Shown here one piece after another: positions 7,952-15,948 of a stretch of DNA of 64,000 nt (positions are counted from its first letter, which is position 1; the number at the start of each line of letters is the position of its first letter). Under the pieces are notes generated by a model. That model did no database searches. It was not told the DNA's origin and was given only the letters and a program-made list of their open reading frames with translations. The stretch is from Kribbella monticola (GTDB lineage Bacteria > Actinomycetota > Actinomycetes > Propionibacteriales > Kribbellaceae), in the NCBI RefSeq assembly GCF_003261635.1, contig NZ_QFXK01000036.1, positions 62,001-126,000 on the forward strand, written 5' to 3'. The position numbers and the translations under genes are program-made.

Positions 7952-8896
7952 ATGCGTGCGGACCGGCTGGTTGCGACTTTGTTGTTGATGCAGTCGCGGG
8001 GGCGGGTGACGGCTGGTGAGCTGGCTCGGGAGCTGGAGATCTCGGTGGCTACCGCGCGGCGTGATCTGGAGGCGTTGTCGACGGCGGGCATTCCGGTATA
8101 TCCGCAGCCCGGGCGCAATGGTGGCTGGTCGTTGCTCGGCGGGGCGCGGACGGATCTGAGCGGGCTGAGCGCGGCCGAGGCACAGGCGTTGTTCCTGCTG
8201 GTCGGGCCTGCGGCCGCGGTCGCGCCCGAGGCGAAGGCTGCGTTGCGGAAGCTGGTGCGAGCTTTGCCCGACACCTTCCGGGCCGACGCGGAGGCGGCGG
8301 CCGAGGCGGTTGTCATCGATCCGGCCCGCTGGGGTGAGCACGTCAAGGAGCGGCCCGAGATGGTTCGGCGGCTCCAAGAGGCCGTCGTACGCCGGGTCAA
8401 GGTGCGCCTTTCGTACGCCGGGCGCGGGCAGACCGGGTCGGAAAGGCTTATCGATCCGCTCGGCCTCGTGGACAAGGACGACATCTGGTACCTGATCGCG
8501 GGCACCGAGAAAGGTCAGCGCACCTTCCGGGTGGAGCGGATCACCGAGGCCGTTGCGACCGAGCTGCCCGCGGACCGACCGGCCGACTTCGACCTGGCGA
8601 CGGCGTGGGCGCAGGTGGTGGAGGAGATGGAGCGGAACCGCTCTCTGCTGACCGCGACGGTCGTGATGCCGGAGCGCTTCCTGTGGGTCATGCAGGACCG
8701 GCTCGGGCGGCACTGCGAGGTGGTCGGGCCTGCGGGCGACGGGCAGATCAAGATCGAGGTGACCGCGCCGACTCCGCTGATGATCGCCCAGCAACTGGCC
8801 GGCTGGGGCGGGCAGATCGAAGTACTCGATCCGCCGTCGGTGCAGGCCGAGCTGGCTCGGCTCGGTCAGGAACTGGTCGAGCGGTACCGGCCCTGA
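7952..8896 (+). CDS. WYL-domain transcriptional regulator (YafY/DeoR-like)
   Basis: 314 residues. The N-terminal winged helix (residues 1-60) includes RVTAGELARELEISVATARRDLEAL. A WYL domain follows at about 145-225 (RRVKVRLSYAG, DDIWYLIAG, TFRVERITEAV), and a WCX-like C-terminal segment ends the protein. Actinobacterial WYL regulators sense small ligands or nucleic acid and often control a neighbouring gene. It is divergent from the aldo/keto reductase across 130 bases. GGGAGG lies nine bases before the ATG. Confidence 0.9.
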   Translation: MRADRLVATLLLMQSRGRVTAGELARELEISVATARRDLEALSTAGIPVYPQPGRNGGWSLLGGARTDLSGLSAAEAQALFLLVGPAAAVAPEAKAALRKLVRALPDTFRADAEAAAEAVVIDPARWGEHVKERPEMVRRLQEAVVRRVKVRLSYAGRGQTGSERLIDPLGLVDKDDIWYLIAGTEKGQRTFRVERITEAVATELPADRPADFDLATAWAQVVEEMERNRSLLTATVVMPERFLWVMQDRLGRHCEVVGPAGDGQIKIEVTAPTPLMIAQQLAGWGGQIEVLDPPSVQAELARLGQELVERYRP

Positions 8897-8940
8897 GATC
8901 CCTGGTGCACAAGGGCTTTCGAGCACGGAAAGAGGTCGGC

Positions 8941-9006
8941 CGGTGACCGTTGGTGGCATTTGGGGTGGTGTGGTCACCGTTTCGTAGCGGAGGGCCTCGG
9001 TGACCG
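8941..9006. promoter_or_regulatory. Three CGGTGACC-type boxes upstream of the LppU-like gene
   Basis: CGGTGACCG occurs at 8941-8949 and 8998-9006, with an inverted copy GGTCACCG at 8972-8979. Three related boxes within 66 bases of a 165-base intergenic region suggest a binding site array for a regulator of the gene at 9062. No known regulator is recognised. Confidence 0.35.
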
Positions 9007-9061
9007 CTTCGCCTGAGTATGGTGCGGTGTTCGATTTGTCCCGTACGAGCACAGGATTCCC

Positions 9062-10054
9062 GTGACCACTACCCCGCCTCAGTCCCCTCACGATCCCTAC
9101 GCGGCGCAGCCCGGCGCCGGTGGTGGATACGGTCCCCCGCAAGACCAGTTCCCGCAGTACACCCAGCCGGCACCCGGGCCCGGCCAGTACGACCAGCCCC
9201 GTCAGTACGACACAGCTGGTCAGTTCGGTCAGCCTGGCCAGGCGCAGTACGACGGTGCGGGGCAGCAGGGCTTCGCGCCGCAGTACGCACCCGGTCAGCA
9301 CGACGCTCCGGTGCAGCCGGGCCAGGTCCCGTTCGGCCAGCCGGGTCAGCCTGGGCCGCAGTACGGGCAGCCTGGTGTCGGACCGCAGGGGTTCCCGCAG
9401 CAGGGTGCGCACGAGCAGTTCCAGGGGATGCCCGCCTATCCGCAGGGCGCGATCCAGTGCCGGTTCTGTGGTGGGATGCCGGCTGTCCAGGCGACCGTCC
9501 GCGGTCACCAGGGATTCCTGATCGTGATGCGGTTCCTCAAGCTGGAGGGCCCGTTCTGCCGCACCTGCGGTATCGCGACCTACCGCAACATGACGGCGAA
9601 GAGCCTGTGGCAGGGCTGGTGGGGCGTCGGTTCGGCGATCATCAACCCGATCACGATGCTGATCAACATCCCGACCCGGCTCAAGTTCAAGCAGCTGCCG
9701 GAGCCGATCCCGGGCGCTCCGGGTCACCCGATGGACCTGGGCAAGCCGCTGTTCCAGCGTCCCGCGGTCCTGGGCTTCCTGTTGCCGATCGCCTTCATCG
9801 CGTTGTTGATCTACGGCAACCAGGGCTCGCCGTCGTCGGCGAGCGCGGGTGACTGCGTGCAGAACAAGGGCACGGTCAGCAAGCCGGACGTGAAGGTCGT
9901 CGACTGCAGCTCCAGCGACGCGGAGTACAAGGTCCTCGGCAAGCTCAGCAACTCGACGAACTCCGACGATTGCGAGAAGTTCGACGGCTACACCGTCGCG
10001 TACACCGAGCAGAACGGCTCCTCGAAGTACACGCTCTGCCTCGCGCCGAACTGA
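9062..10054 (+). CDS. LppU-like membrane protein with Gln/Pro-rich N-terminus and Cys pairs
   Basis: 330 residues in four parts. Residues 1-130 are low-complexity, rich in Gln, Pro, Gly and Tyr. Residues 138-178 hold two Cys pairs (CRFCGG and CRTCG) that could form a zinc ribbon, followed by GWWGVGSAIINP as in related membrane proteins. A hydrophobic helix lies near 237-258 (AVLGFLLPIAFIALLIYG). The C-terminal about 70 residues (AGDCVQNKGTV ... CEKF ... TLCLAPN) resemble the secreted LppU domain. The likely topology is cytoplasmic N-terminus and external C-terminus. Function is unknown; homologues are sometimes called toxin-antitoxin components without proof. The start is GTG at 9062. Confidence 0.7.
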   Translation: MTTTPPQSPHDPYAAQPGAGGGYGPPQDQFPQYTQPAPGPGQYDQPRQYDTAGQFGQPGQAQYDGAGQQGFAPQYAPGQHDAPVQPGQVPFGQPGQPGPQYGQPGVGPQGFPQQGAHEQFQGMPAYPQGAIQCRFCGGMPAVQATVRGHQGFLIVMRFLKLEGPFCRTCGIATYRNMTAKSLWQGWWGVGSAIINPITMLINIPTRLKFKQLPEPIPGAPGHPMDLGKPLFQRPAVLGFLLPIAFIALLIYGNQGSPSSASAGDCVQNKGTVSKPDVKVVDCSSSDAEYKVLGKLSNSTNSDDCEKFDGYTVAYTEQNGSSKYTLCLAPN

Positions 10055-10096
10055 CAGCCGCCCTCCGGATCGACGCTCAGTCGTCGGTCCGGAGGG

Positions 10097-10624
10097 TCAT
10101 CGGCCGGACGTGATTCGGGCGTAGTAAGCGCGGGCGTCCTGGGTGCGGCCGGTGCCCAGCATTCGGAGCGCTTCAGCGATGTCGGGGTAGCTCGGCTCCA
10201 ACAGCTCGGCGGCGCCCTGCAGGTCGGTGGCCGAAGCGACGTCGCGAAGCAGCGACTGGATGGCCGCGACCGGATCGGCCGGGACTTCGGCAGGGTTGCC
10301 TTGGGCAACGCTCAGCGTGGATGGCTGAGCGGCGCGGATCTCGATCAGCCGTCGATGCTGCTCTTCCTGGGGCAGCTCGTCCCAGCCACGCTCCCCCACC
10401 GCCTGCTCGAGCTGGAGCAGTCTCGACAACACGGCCGGATTGCTGATCTTTGCCCGCTGCCCGGACATCAGTTGGGACAGCATGGGTGCGGACAGCCCGA
10501 GGATCGCGGCCAGCTGGGCCTGGGAGAGGTCGAGCCGATCGAGCAGCCGGCGGAACCTGTCCCTGAGGAACTCGCCGTACCACTCGACCTGCAGGTCGAG
10601 GTTGCGCGTGTGTACGTCGGTCAC
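10097..10624 (-). CDS. XRE-family DNA-binding protein
   Basis: 175 residues from the GTG at 10624, which follows GGAGG four bases upstream; an ATG further out (10663) would extend it by 13 unlikely residues across the putative operator. The helix-turn-helix near residues 25-75 reads LSQAQLAAILGLSAPMLSQLMSGQR. The remainder is helical with an arginine-rich GRTQDARAYYARI end. It is divergent from the von Willebrand A gene, with three TTTGCA boxes between the two genes, so it probably regulates itself and that gene. The ligand, if any, is unknown. Confidence 0.85.
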   Translation of the reverse strand: MTDVHTRNLDLQVEWYGEFLRDRFRRLLDRLDLSQAQLAAILGLSAPMLSQLMSGQRAKISNPAVLSRLLQLEQAVGERGWDELPQEEQHRRLIEIRAAQPSTLSVAQGNPAEVPADPVAAIQSLLRDVASATDLQGAAELLEPSYPDIAEALRMLGTGRTQDARAYYARITSGR

Positions 10625-10642
10625 CGGGCCTCCGGGATTCGT

Positions 10643-10665
10643 GTTTGCAATTTGCAGATGCAAAC
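10643..10665. promoter_or_regulatory. GTTTGCA-N9-TGCAAAC operator between XRE and vWA genes
   Basis: A perfect 7-base inverted repeat spaced by nine bases contains a third TTTGCA copy at 10651-10656. It is one of the few AT-rich spots in the area and sits midway between the divergent starts at 10624 and 10710. An autoregulatory XRE operator is the simplest reading. Confidence 0.5.
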
Positions 10666-10709
10666 GCTAGGTTCGTGCTCAGTCAAGCCGCAAAGCTCCT
10701 GGAGACGCC

Positions 10710-12647
10710 ATGATACGACGCTTCGCCGCTCTCGCCACTGTATCGGCCCTTGCTTTAGCATTCTCATTCGCGAATGCTTCCGCAGCGGCCGCCGAGGGTG
10801 AGCTGTCACCGGTGATGGTCGTGCTCGACTCGTCCGGTTCGATGACCGCGCGAGACGTCGGCGGCAGCGGGACCCGGATGGACGCGGCCAAACGGGCCGT
10901 CGGTTCGATGGTCGACGGTTTGCCCGCCCAGGCGCAGGTCGGCCTGGAGATCTACGGCGCGGGGACAGGATCGAGTGGCGCCGAGAAGGCAGCCGGATGT
11001 CGTGACGTCCGGGTCGTCCAGCCGGTCCGGACCGTCGACAAGGCCGCACTCAAGCGCGCGGTCAACGCGGCCAAGGCCAGCGGTTACACACCGATCGGCC
11101 AGGCGCTGCGTACTGCGGCCGCGCAACTGCCGAAGGAAGGTCAACGCTCCGTCGTGCTCGTCTCCGACGGCGAGGACACCTGCGCGCCACCCCAGCCTTG
11201 TGAGGTCGCCAAGGAACTCCACCGGCAAGGTGTCGATCTGCACGTGCACGCGATCGGCTTCCGGGTCGACCCGAAGGCCCGCGCTCAGCTCGCCTGCATC
11301 GCACAGAACACGGGCGGCACGTATCACGACGCCACCGATGCCGATTCGCTGCTCGGCATCCTCGGCCGGGTGACCGAAAAGGCGCTACGGCACTACGAGC
11401 CGGTCGGCAAGCCGGTCATCGGCACGGCCGATCCGTTCACTGCACCGACCCTGGTGCCGGGTCAATACCTGGACACCATCGACCCGGTCGAGGAACGCTT
11501 CTACGCGGCCGAGCTGAAAGCCGGCGAGACGGCGTACTTCGCGGCGACCGCGATCTTCCCTCGCGGCAACCCGCGCGACATCGAGGTCGTCGACGTCAGG
11601 ATCACCGGACCGGGTGGCGCGGACTGCTACAGCTCCGAGCGCAACCTCAACACCCGCGCTCAGGACGGCGGTTCGCAGACCTCGGTGCTGACCTGGACCG
11701 GTCTGGCCGCGGGATCGCAGAAGACGAAAGCCTGCAGCGTGCCCGGCAAGTACGTCTTCAGAGTCACCCGCGACGCGGACCAGCGTGGTACCGACCGGGT
11801 GCCGATCGAGCTCCAGCTGCGAATCGAGCCGCCCGTGACAGGAAGCCTGGGCGAGCAGGCGCAGCAGAATCTCGTCGACTTCGCTCAGCAGCCCACCGGC
11901 GCCGTGAAGCCGGTCCGCGCCGGCGGTTCGTTCAACGAGGCAACGACCCTCGACGGGGCCGGCCGGTACGGCGAGACGATCTACTACGGCGAGGAGCTGT
12001 TCTACCGGGTCAAGCTCGAATGGGGTCAGGGGCTTGCTTACCGGGTCACCTTCGGCGGCGTACCGAAGGGTTCGACAGCCAATATCCGGACCGCCCTGTT
12101 CAGCCCGGTCCGCGCTGACATCAAGTCCGACACCACGGCCTACACCGGTAGCACCCAGATTCTGCCCTCCAACGGCAAGCCCATCGCGACCGCGCGAACG
12201 GCGTACCTCAACCGGAACGCGACCGAGGCGGCCATCCGAAAGTCGAGTGTGGACGGGTGGTATTACATCGTCGCCAAGCTCGGCTCGGCTTTGGGTACCG
12301 ACAGTGACTCACCCAGTGGCGTGCCGGTGACGATCGACGTCGCCGTCGTGGGCGACAAGGTTGGCGGTCCGCAGTACGGCGCGGCGGGAGACGTTGCGTC
12401 CACACCGACCCCGACTCCGACCGCCTCCGGCTCGACGCCTTCCGGTTCGAATACCGACGCTGCTGGGAAGAGCCAAGCCGATCCTGCGCCAGACGACTCG
12501 TCGTCGGCACTCCCCTGGATCGTTGGCGGCGTGCTGCTGGTGCTGGCTGTGGCGGTTGTCGGAGCCGTGCTGGTGGCTCGTCGACGCAAGCCGCCGACGC
12601 CGCCCAGCTATCCGAATGCGGGACCTAGCTGGCCTAACCAGCCTTGA
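10710..12647 (+). CDS. Secreted, membrane-anchored von Willebrand factor A domain protein
   Basis: 645 residues. A signal peptide (MIRRFAALATVSALALAFSF, cleavage near ASA-AAA) precedes a vWA domain with an intact metal-ion site: DSSGS near residue 39, the Thr of GYTPIGQAL, and the Asp of LVSDGEDTC. Residues 230-570 form a beta-rich extracellular region. A Thr/Ser/Pro-rich linker (TPTPTPTASGSTPSG) leads to a C-terminal transmembrane helix (ALPWIVGGVLLVLAVAVVGA) and an RRRK stop-transfer. It likely acts in adhesion or envelope assembly. Its 3' end overlaps the convergent kinase gene by 14 bases. GGAG lies before the ATG. Confidence 0.88.
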   Translation: MIRRFAALATVSALALAFSFANASAAAAEGELSPVMVVLDSSGSMTARDVGGSGTRMDAAKRAVGSMVDGLPAQAQVGLEIYGAGTGSSGAEKAAGCRDVRVVQPVRTVDKAALKRAVNAAKASGYTPIGQALRTAAAQLPKEGQRSVVLVSDGEDTCAPPQPCEVAKELHRQGVDLHVHAIGFRVDPKARAQLACIAQNTGGTYHDATDADSLLGILGRVTEKALRHYEPVGKPVIGTADPFTAPTLVPGQYLDTIDPVEERFYAAELKAGETAYFAATAIFPRGNPRDIEVVDVRITGPGGADCYSSERNLNTRAQDGGSQTSVLTWTGLAAGSQKTKACSVPGKYVFRVTRDADQRGTDRVPIELQLRIEPPVTGSLGEQAQQNLVDFAQQPTGAVKPVRAGGSFNEATTLDGAGRYGETIYYGEELFYRVKLEWGQGLAYRVTFGGVPKGSTANIRTALFSPVRADIKSDTTAYTGSTQILPSNGKPIATARTAYLNRNATEAAIRKSSVDGWYYIVAKLGSALGTDSDSPSGVPVTIDVAVVGDKVGGPQYGAAGDVASTPTPTPTASGSTPSGSNTDAAGKSQADPAPDDSSSALPWIVGGVLLVLAVAVVGAVLVARRRKPPTPPSYPNAGPSWPNQP

Positions 12648-14037
12648 TCCACCGGTAGGACGATCCTTGCTGATGGCACTCGACGCGAGTGCCATCAGCG
12701 GTCGTCTCGATCTCACCGGCCTCCTGCCAGCCACACAATCCGCCGAGCGTCACCTGCGGGTTGGGCACGGGAGTCACCGGACCGGTGGGAACCGTCTCCG
12801 GTGGCACGGACGGCTTGCGCGCCGGCGTGGATACCGAAGTACTTGTCGGTGAGCTGCCCGGTGACGGTGAGCCACCGCCGGCTCCGTTGTGGAGCACCAC
12901 GGCAACAACACCAGCCACCACCAGTCCAGCCACACTTATACCTGTCCAAACCAGCCGACGGTGCCCCGAGCCACTTCCTCCGCCTGGGGAAGACGCGACC
13001 GCATGCGGTTGCTCGCCTGAGTCGGCGTGCGGTCCAGCGGAAGCTTGTTGCTCCGGAGGGGCGGTTTGAGGCTCGGGGAGTTTGGTTTGCTCGGGTGGGT
13101 TGAGCGGGGGATGTCCGGGTGCGGCTGTGGGTGTGGGTGCGGGTGCGGGTGCGGGTGCGGGTGCGGGTGCGGGTGCGGGTAGAGCTTCGTAGGGCGGGGG
13201 TAGTGGTGGTAGGTGGTTGAAGACCTCTATCGGCTCGCCGTCAGGAGTGTGCGCCGGGAGGTGCAGGGCGTCGGTAAGAGCAGGCGCGAGTTGCTTCAAC
13301 GCTGCGGTTGCTGACCTGGTTCGTTGATCGGGGTCGACGTGGACCAAGCCTTCGACTACATCCCAGACAGTGCTCCCGGCGGAGCCCTCGGACCGCGGGG
13401 GTAAGGGGCCGGTCGGCGGTGGCTCTTCGCCGGTCAGTAGTTGCCAGCCGGTGACGCCTGCTGCGTAGAGGTCTTGTGCGACACCGGGTGGTTCGCCGGC
13501 GAGTACCTCAGGTGCGACGAAGCCCGGTGTTCCGACGATCGCGCCTTGCTGTGTGAGACGCGGCTCCCCCAGCAAGAACGCGATCCCGAAATCGCTCAAC
13601 CGCAGTACCGGAAGGGCTGTACCAGTTGCCTCCAGCAACAGGTTTGCGGGCTTGACGTCGCGGTGGACGACTCCTGCGCCGTGGACGTGTTCGAGTGCCG
13701 TCAGGACCTGGGCCAGCAGCTCGGCGGCGTAGCGCTCCGGCAATGCCCCGAAGTCGGCGACCAGATGACTCAGCGACCCACCACCGACCAGGTCCATGGC
13801 CAGGAGAGCCTGATCGTCCTCGGCTGCCCAGCTGTAAGGGCTCAGTACGTTCGGGTGCTCCAGGCGCAGACCCTGCTCGCGGACGAACCGCAGCAGCGCG
13901 CCCGCATGTCGCTGACGCAGGACCTTGGCCGCGCAGAGCCGATCGAGGCGGCGGTCCCACGCGCGCCAGACGGTCCCAGCCCCGCCTGAGCCGACAGGAT
14001 CGATGAGTTCGAACCGGCCGGCGAACACATCAGGCAC
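12634..14037 (-). CDS. Membrane Ser/Thr protein kinase (PknB-like) with a Pro-Ala tract
   Basis: 467 residues. The kinase domain covers about 1-260: P-loop VGSGGAGTVWRAW, Lys in CAAKVL, catalytic loop HRDVKPANLL, DFG in LSDFGIAFL and the APE-like GTPGFVAPEVL. A disordered juxtamembrane region holds a run of Pro-Ala dipeptides. One transmembrane helix (LVWTGISVAGLVVAGVVAVVL) lies near 365-385. A small extracellular domain with two Cys (GGLCGW, VECHQQ) ends the protein. It should phosphorylate cytoplasmic targets in response to an outside cue. It ends inside the 3' end of the vWA gene. Confidence 0.93.
   Translation of the reverse strand: MPDVFAGRFELIDPVGSGGAGTVWRAWDRRLDRLCAAKVLRQRHAGALLRFVREQGLRLEHPNVLSPYSWAAEDDQALLAMDLVGGGSLSHLVADFGALPERYAAELLAQVLTALEHVHGAGVVHRDVKPANLLLEATGTALPVLRLSDFGIAFLLGEPRLTQQGAIVGTPGFVAPEVLAGEPPGVAQDLYAAGVTGWQLLTGEEPPPTGPLPPRSEGSAGSTVWDVVEGLVHVDPDQRTRSATAALKQLAPALTDALHLPAHTPDGEPIEVFNHLPPLPPPYEALPAPAPAPAPAPAPAPTPTAAPGHPPLNPPEQTKLPEPQTAPPEQQASAGPHADSGEQPHAVASSPGGGSGSGHRRLVWTGISVAGLVVAGVVAVVLHNGAGGGSPSPGSSPTSTSVSTPARKPSVPPETVPTGPVTPVPNPQVTLGGLCGWQEAGEIETTADGTRVECHQQGSSYRWIKAG
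13135..13180. repeat. Hexanucleotide microsatellite coding for (Ala-Pro)n
   Basis: Seven perfect GGGTGC units (13135-13176) plus a partial GGGT lie inside the kinase gene. On the coding strand they give the Pro-Ala dipeptide run. Unit length is a multiple of three, so copy change alters linker length without a frameshift. Confidence 0.9.
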
Positions 14038-14116
14038 CGGTGGTTCTCCTCTCGCGCGGGACTCGGCATACCTTGCCAGGCTGCCTCAGCCCTCGCGAGC
14101 CGGGGTCCGCTACTGA

Positions 14117-14560
14117 TCAGGTGTAGTACCCGTCGACGACAGCGCTTGCCTCGTCATACAGGGCCGGGCCGTCCTGTACGACGGGCGCGAAGCCGCCACC
14201 TGGCTTGAGGCCGTTCAACTGGTCTCCCGACAACGCGAAGACGACCCGGCCGAGGCCCGATCGCTCGATCGCGCCGGTGCACATGCCACACGGCTGGCAA
14301 CTGGTGTACATCGTGGTGGTCGCAGCCACATCCGGCGACAATTCGCGAGCGGCCCACTTGGCGAGCTTGAGTTCCGGATGCGCGCTGATGTCGTTGTCGG
14401 TGATGCTCGTGTTCCCGGCCTCGGCGACCACCGTGCCGTCGGACCCCACCAAGATCGACCCGAACGGCGGGTTGCCGGACTCACGCGCCGCAGCGGCCAA
14501 CTCGATCGCCCGCCGCAGATATCCCTCTTCGGCCGACGACACGATTGCTTCTGTACTCAC
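14117..14560 (-). CDS. Nucleoside/cytidine-type deaminase
   Basis: 147 residues of the CMP/dCMP deaminase zinc family. The second zinc motif is TSCQPCGMCTGAI. The first is HPE (ISAHPELKLAKWA) where the family norm is HAE, so the catalytic Glu and the His ligand are kept. The fold suggests hydrolytic deamination of a nucleoside or base (adenine, guanine or cytosine type unresolved). It starts at a GTG sharing one base with the upstream oxidoreductase stop (TAGTG), so the two genes are translationally coupled. Confidence 0.85.
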   Translation of the reverse strand: MSTEAIVSSAEEGYLRRAIELAAAARESGNPPFGSILVGSDGTVVAEAGNTSITDNDISAHPELKLAKWAARELSPDVAATTTMYTSCQPCGMCTGAIERSGLGRVVFALSGDQLNGLKPGGGFAPVVQDGPALYDEASAVVDGYYT

Positions 14561-15396
14561 TACTTGTCTCCTCTGTGCGCCATGACTGTCGCCAGCGCGC
14601 TCCAGGCCGTCTCCGGCCGCTCGGTCTCTGCTGGATCACCGATGAACGGATCCAGTACTACGGCCTCGGCGCCGAGCGCCTCCAGCTGATTCAAGTCACC
14701 GATCACCTGATCGATCGATCCCTCACCAGCGACCCGTTCGTCCAACGGCTCGGGAGTGAGCCGGAGCAGGATCCGCGGTGAGAACGCAGGGAGCGCTCTC
14801 TGCTCGTTCTCGGCGATCTTCGCCAGTACGCCGAGCGCGTTCCGCATCCAGTCCATCGACTGGCGCAACGGATGCCACGCGTCCCCGAAGCGAACGGCGC
14901 GCCGCATCCCCGCAGTACTGAGTCCACCGACCCAGATCGGGATGTCGCCGCTGCGGTAGTCGGCGTCGTTGGTCCACGCGTCGCGCACGGTCCGCAGCAA
15001 CTCGTCGGTCAGCTCTCCGCGCTGGGCGAAGTCGACGCCGAGTGCCTCGAACTCCTGTCGCGCCCAGCCGGCTCCGACACCGAGGACGAATCGGCCGCCA
15101 CTCAACTGGTTGAGGTTCGCCGCCATCCGGGCGACCAGCAGCGGATGCCGGTACGGCGCGATCAGCACCGTGGTGCCCAGCCGGATCGTGTCGGTGATGC
15201 CGGCCAGCCAGCTCAGCGCGGTGAACGGTTCGTAGAAGGGCGCCGGGTACTGCTCCGCGACGTCGGGCGTGATCGCGACGTGGTCGGACAACATCAGCAG
15301 GTCGAAGCCCAGCCCCTCCACTGTCCGGGCCCAGTCGCGAAGCCGTCCCGGATCCGTGCCGGGGCCGAAGTTGGGGACGTTCACGCCGATTTCCAC
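14560..15396 (-). CDS. LLM-class F420-dependent oxidoreductase
   Basis: 278 residues with the luciferase-like barrel: MEIGVNVPNFGPGTDPGRLRDWA at the start, LMLSDHVAITPDV near residue 35, RLGTTVLIAPYRHPLLVARM near 73 and GRFVLGVGAGWARQEFEALG near 100. These features fit the actinobacterial F420-using subfamily, which transfers hydride between F420 and diverse substrates. It forms a two-gene operon with the deaminase downstream, overlapping by one base. It is divergent from the Lrp regulator at 15490, with dyads in the 93-base gap that may allow shared control. Confidence 0.88.
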   Translation of the reverse strand: MEIGVNVPNFGPGTDPGRLRDWARTVEGLGFDLLMLSDHVAITPDVAEQYPAPFYEPFTALSWLAGITDTIRLGTTVLIAPYRHPLLVARMAANLNQLSGGRFVLGVGAGWARQEFEALGVDFAQRGELTDELLRTVRDAWTNDADYRSGDIPIWVGGLSTAGMRRAVRFGDAWHPLRQSMDWMRNALGVLAKIAENEQRALPAFSPRILLRLTPEPLDERVAGEGSIDQVIGDLNQLEALGAEAVVLDPFIGDPAETERPETAWSALATVMAHRGDK

Positions 15397-15403
15397 GCCG
15401 TCA

Positions 15404-15488
15404 GGCTATCCAGCCGAAAGGGTCGCCCAGAAGGGAATCCTCGCGGTATCAGTGCCGGATAGCCATGGAATCGCCGGTATCTTGGCGA
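15404..15488. promoter_or_regulatory. Dyads between LLM oxidoreductase and Lrp genes
   Basis: Two inverted repeats lie in this divergent gap: GGCTATCC (15404-15411) with GGATAGCC (15457-15464), and TCGCC-N8-GGCGA (15471-15488). The second surrounds a TATCTT box (15478-15483) six bases before the Lrp ATG, a likely leaderless -10. The arrangement fits Lrp-type autoregulation. Confidence 0.4.
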
Positions 15489-15489
15489 G

Positions 15490-15948
15490 ATGACCGAAAC
15501 TCTCGATCCGACCGACTGGGCGATCCTGGTCGAGGTCCAACGCGACGGCCGGATTCCACTGACCGAGCTCGGCCGCCGGGTGAACCTGAGCCCCTCGGCG
15601 GCCACCGAGCGGCTGAGACGACTCGAGGCGGCCGGGATCATCAGTGGCTATCGCGCAGACGTGGACCTGGCGAAGGTCGGGTTCCCTGTGCTGGCCGTCG
15701 TACGGCTGAAGTACCCGGGCAACAAGCACGAGCCGCTGCGGAGGTTGCTCGGCGAACGGTTCGAGATCCTCGAATGCCTGCGGACGACCGGCGACGACTG
15801 CTACACCCTGAAGGTGGCCGCCGGGTCGATGGCGCACCTGGAGGAGCTGGTAAACGAGTTGACCGAATTCGGGACGACGACTACCAATCTGGTGTACAGC
15901 CAGACGCAGCCCTATCGGGGGCCGCAACGGCCGCCCCCGGAGGTTTGA
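15490..15948 (+). CDS. Lrp/AsnC-family transcriptional regulator
   Basis: 152 residues: an N-terminal helix-turn-helix (DPTDWAILVEVQRDGRIPLTELGRRVNLSPSAATERLRRLEAAGII) and a C-terminal RAM ligand-binding domain (VLAVVRLKYP ... GDDCYTLKVAAGSMAHLEELV). Such proteins respond to amino acids or related small molecules. The stop codon overlaps the ATG of the next gene (ATGA), coupling it to an unknown protein. No ribosome site is visible; a TATCTT box six bases before the ATG suggests a leaderless transcript. Confidence 0.93.
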   Translation: MTETLDPTDWAILVEVQRDGRIPLTELGRRVNLSPSAATERLRRLEAAGIISGYRADVDLAKVGFPVLAVVRLKYPGNKHEPLRRLLGERFEILECLRTTGDDCYTLKVAAGSMAHLEELVNELTEFGTTTTNLVYSQTQPYRGPQRPPPEV

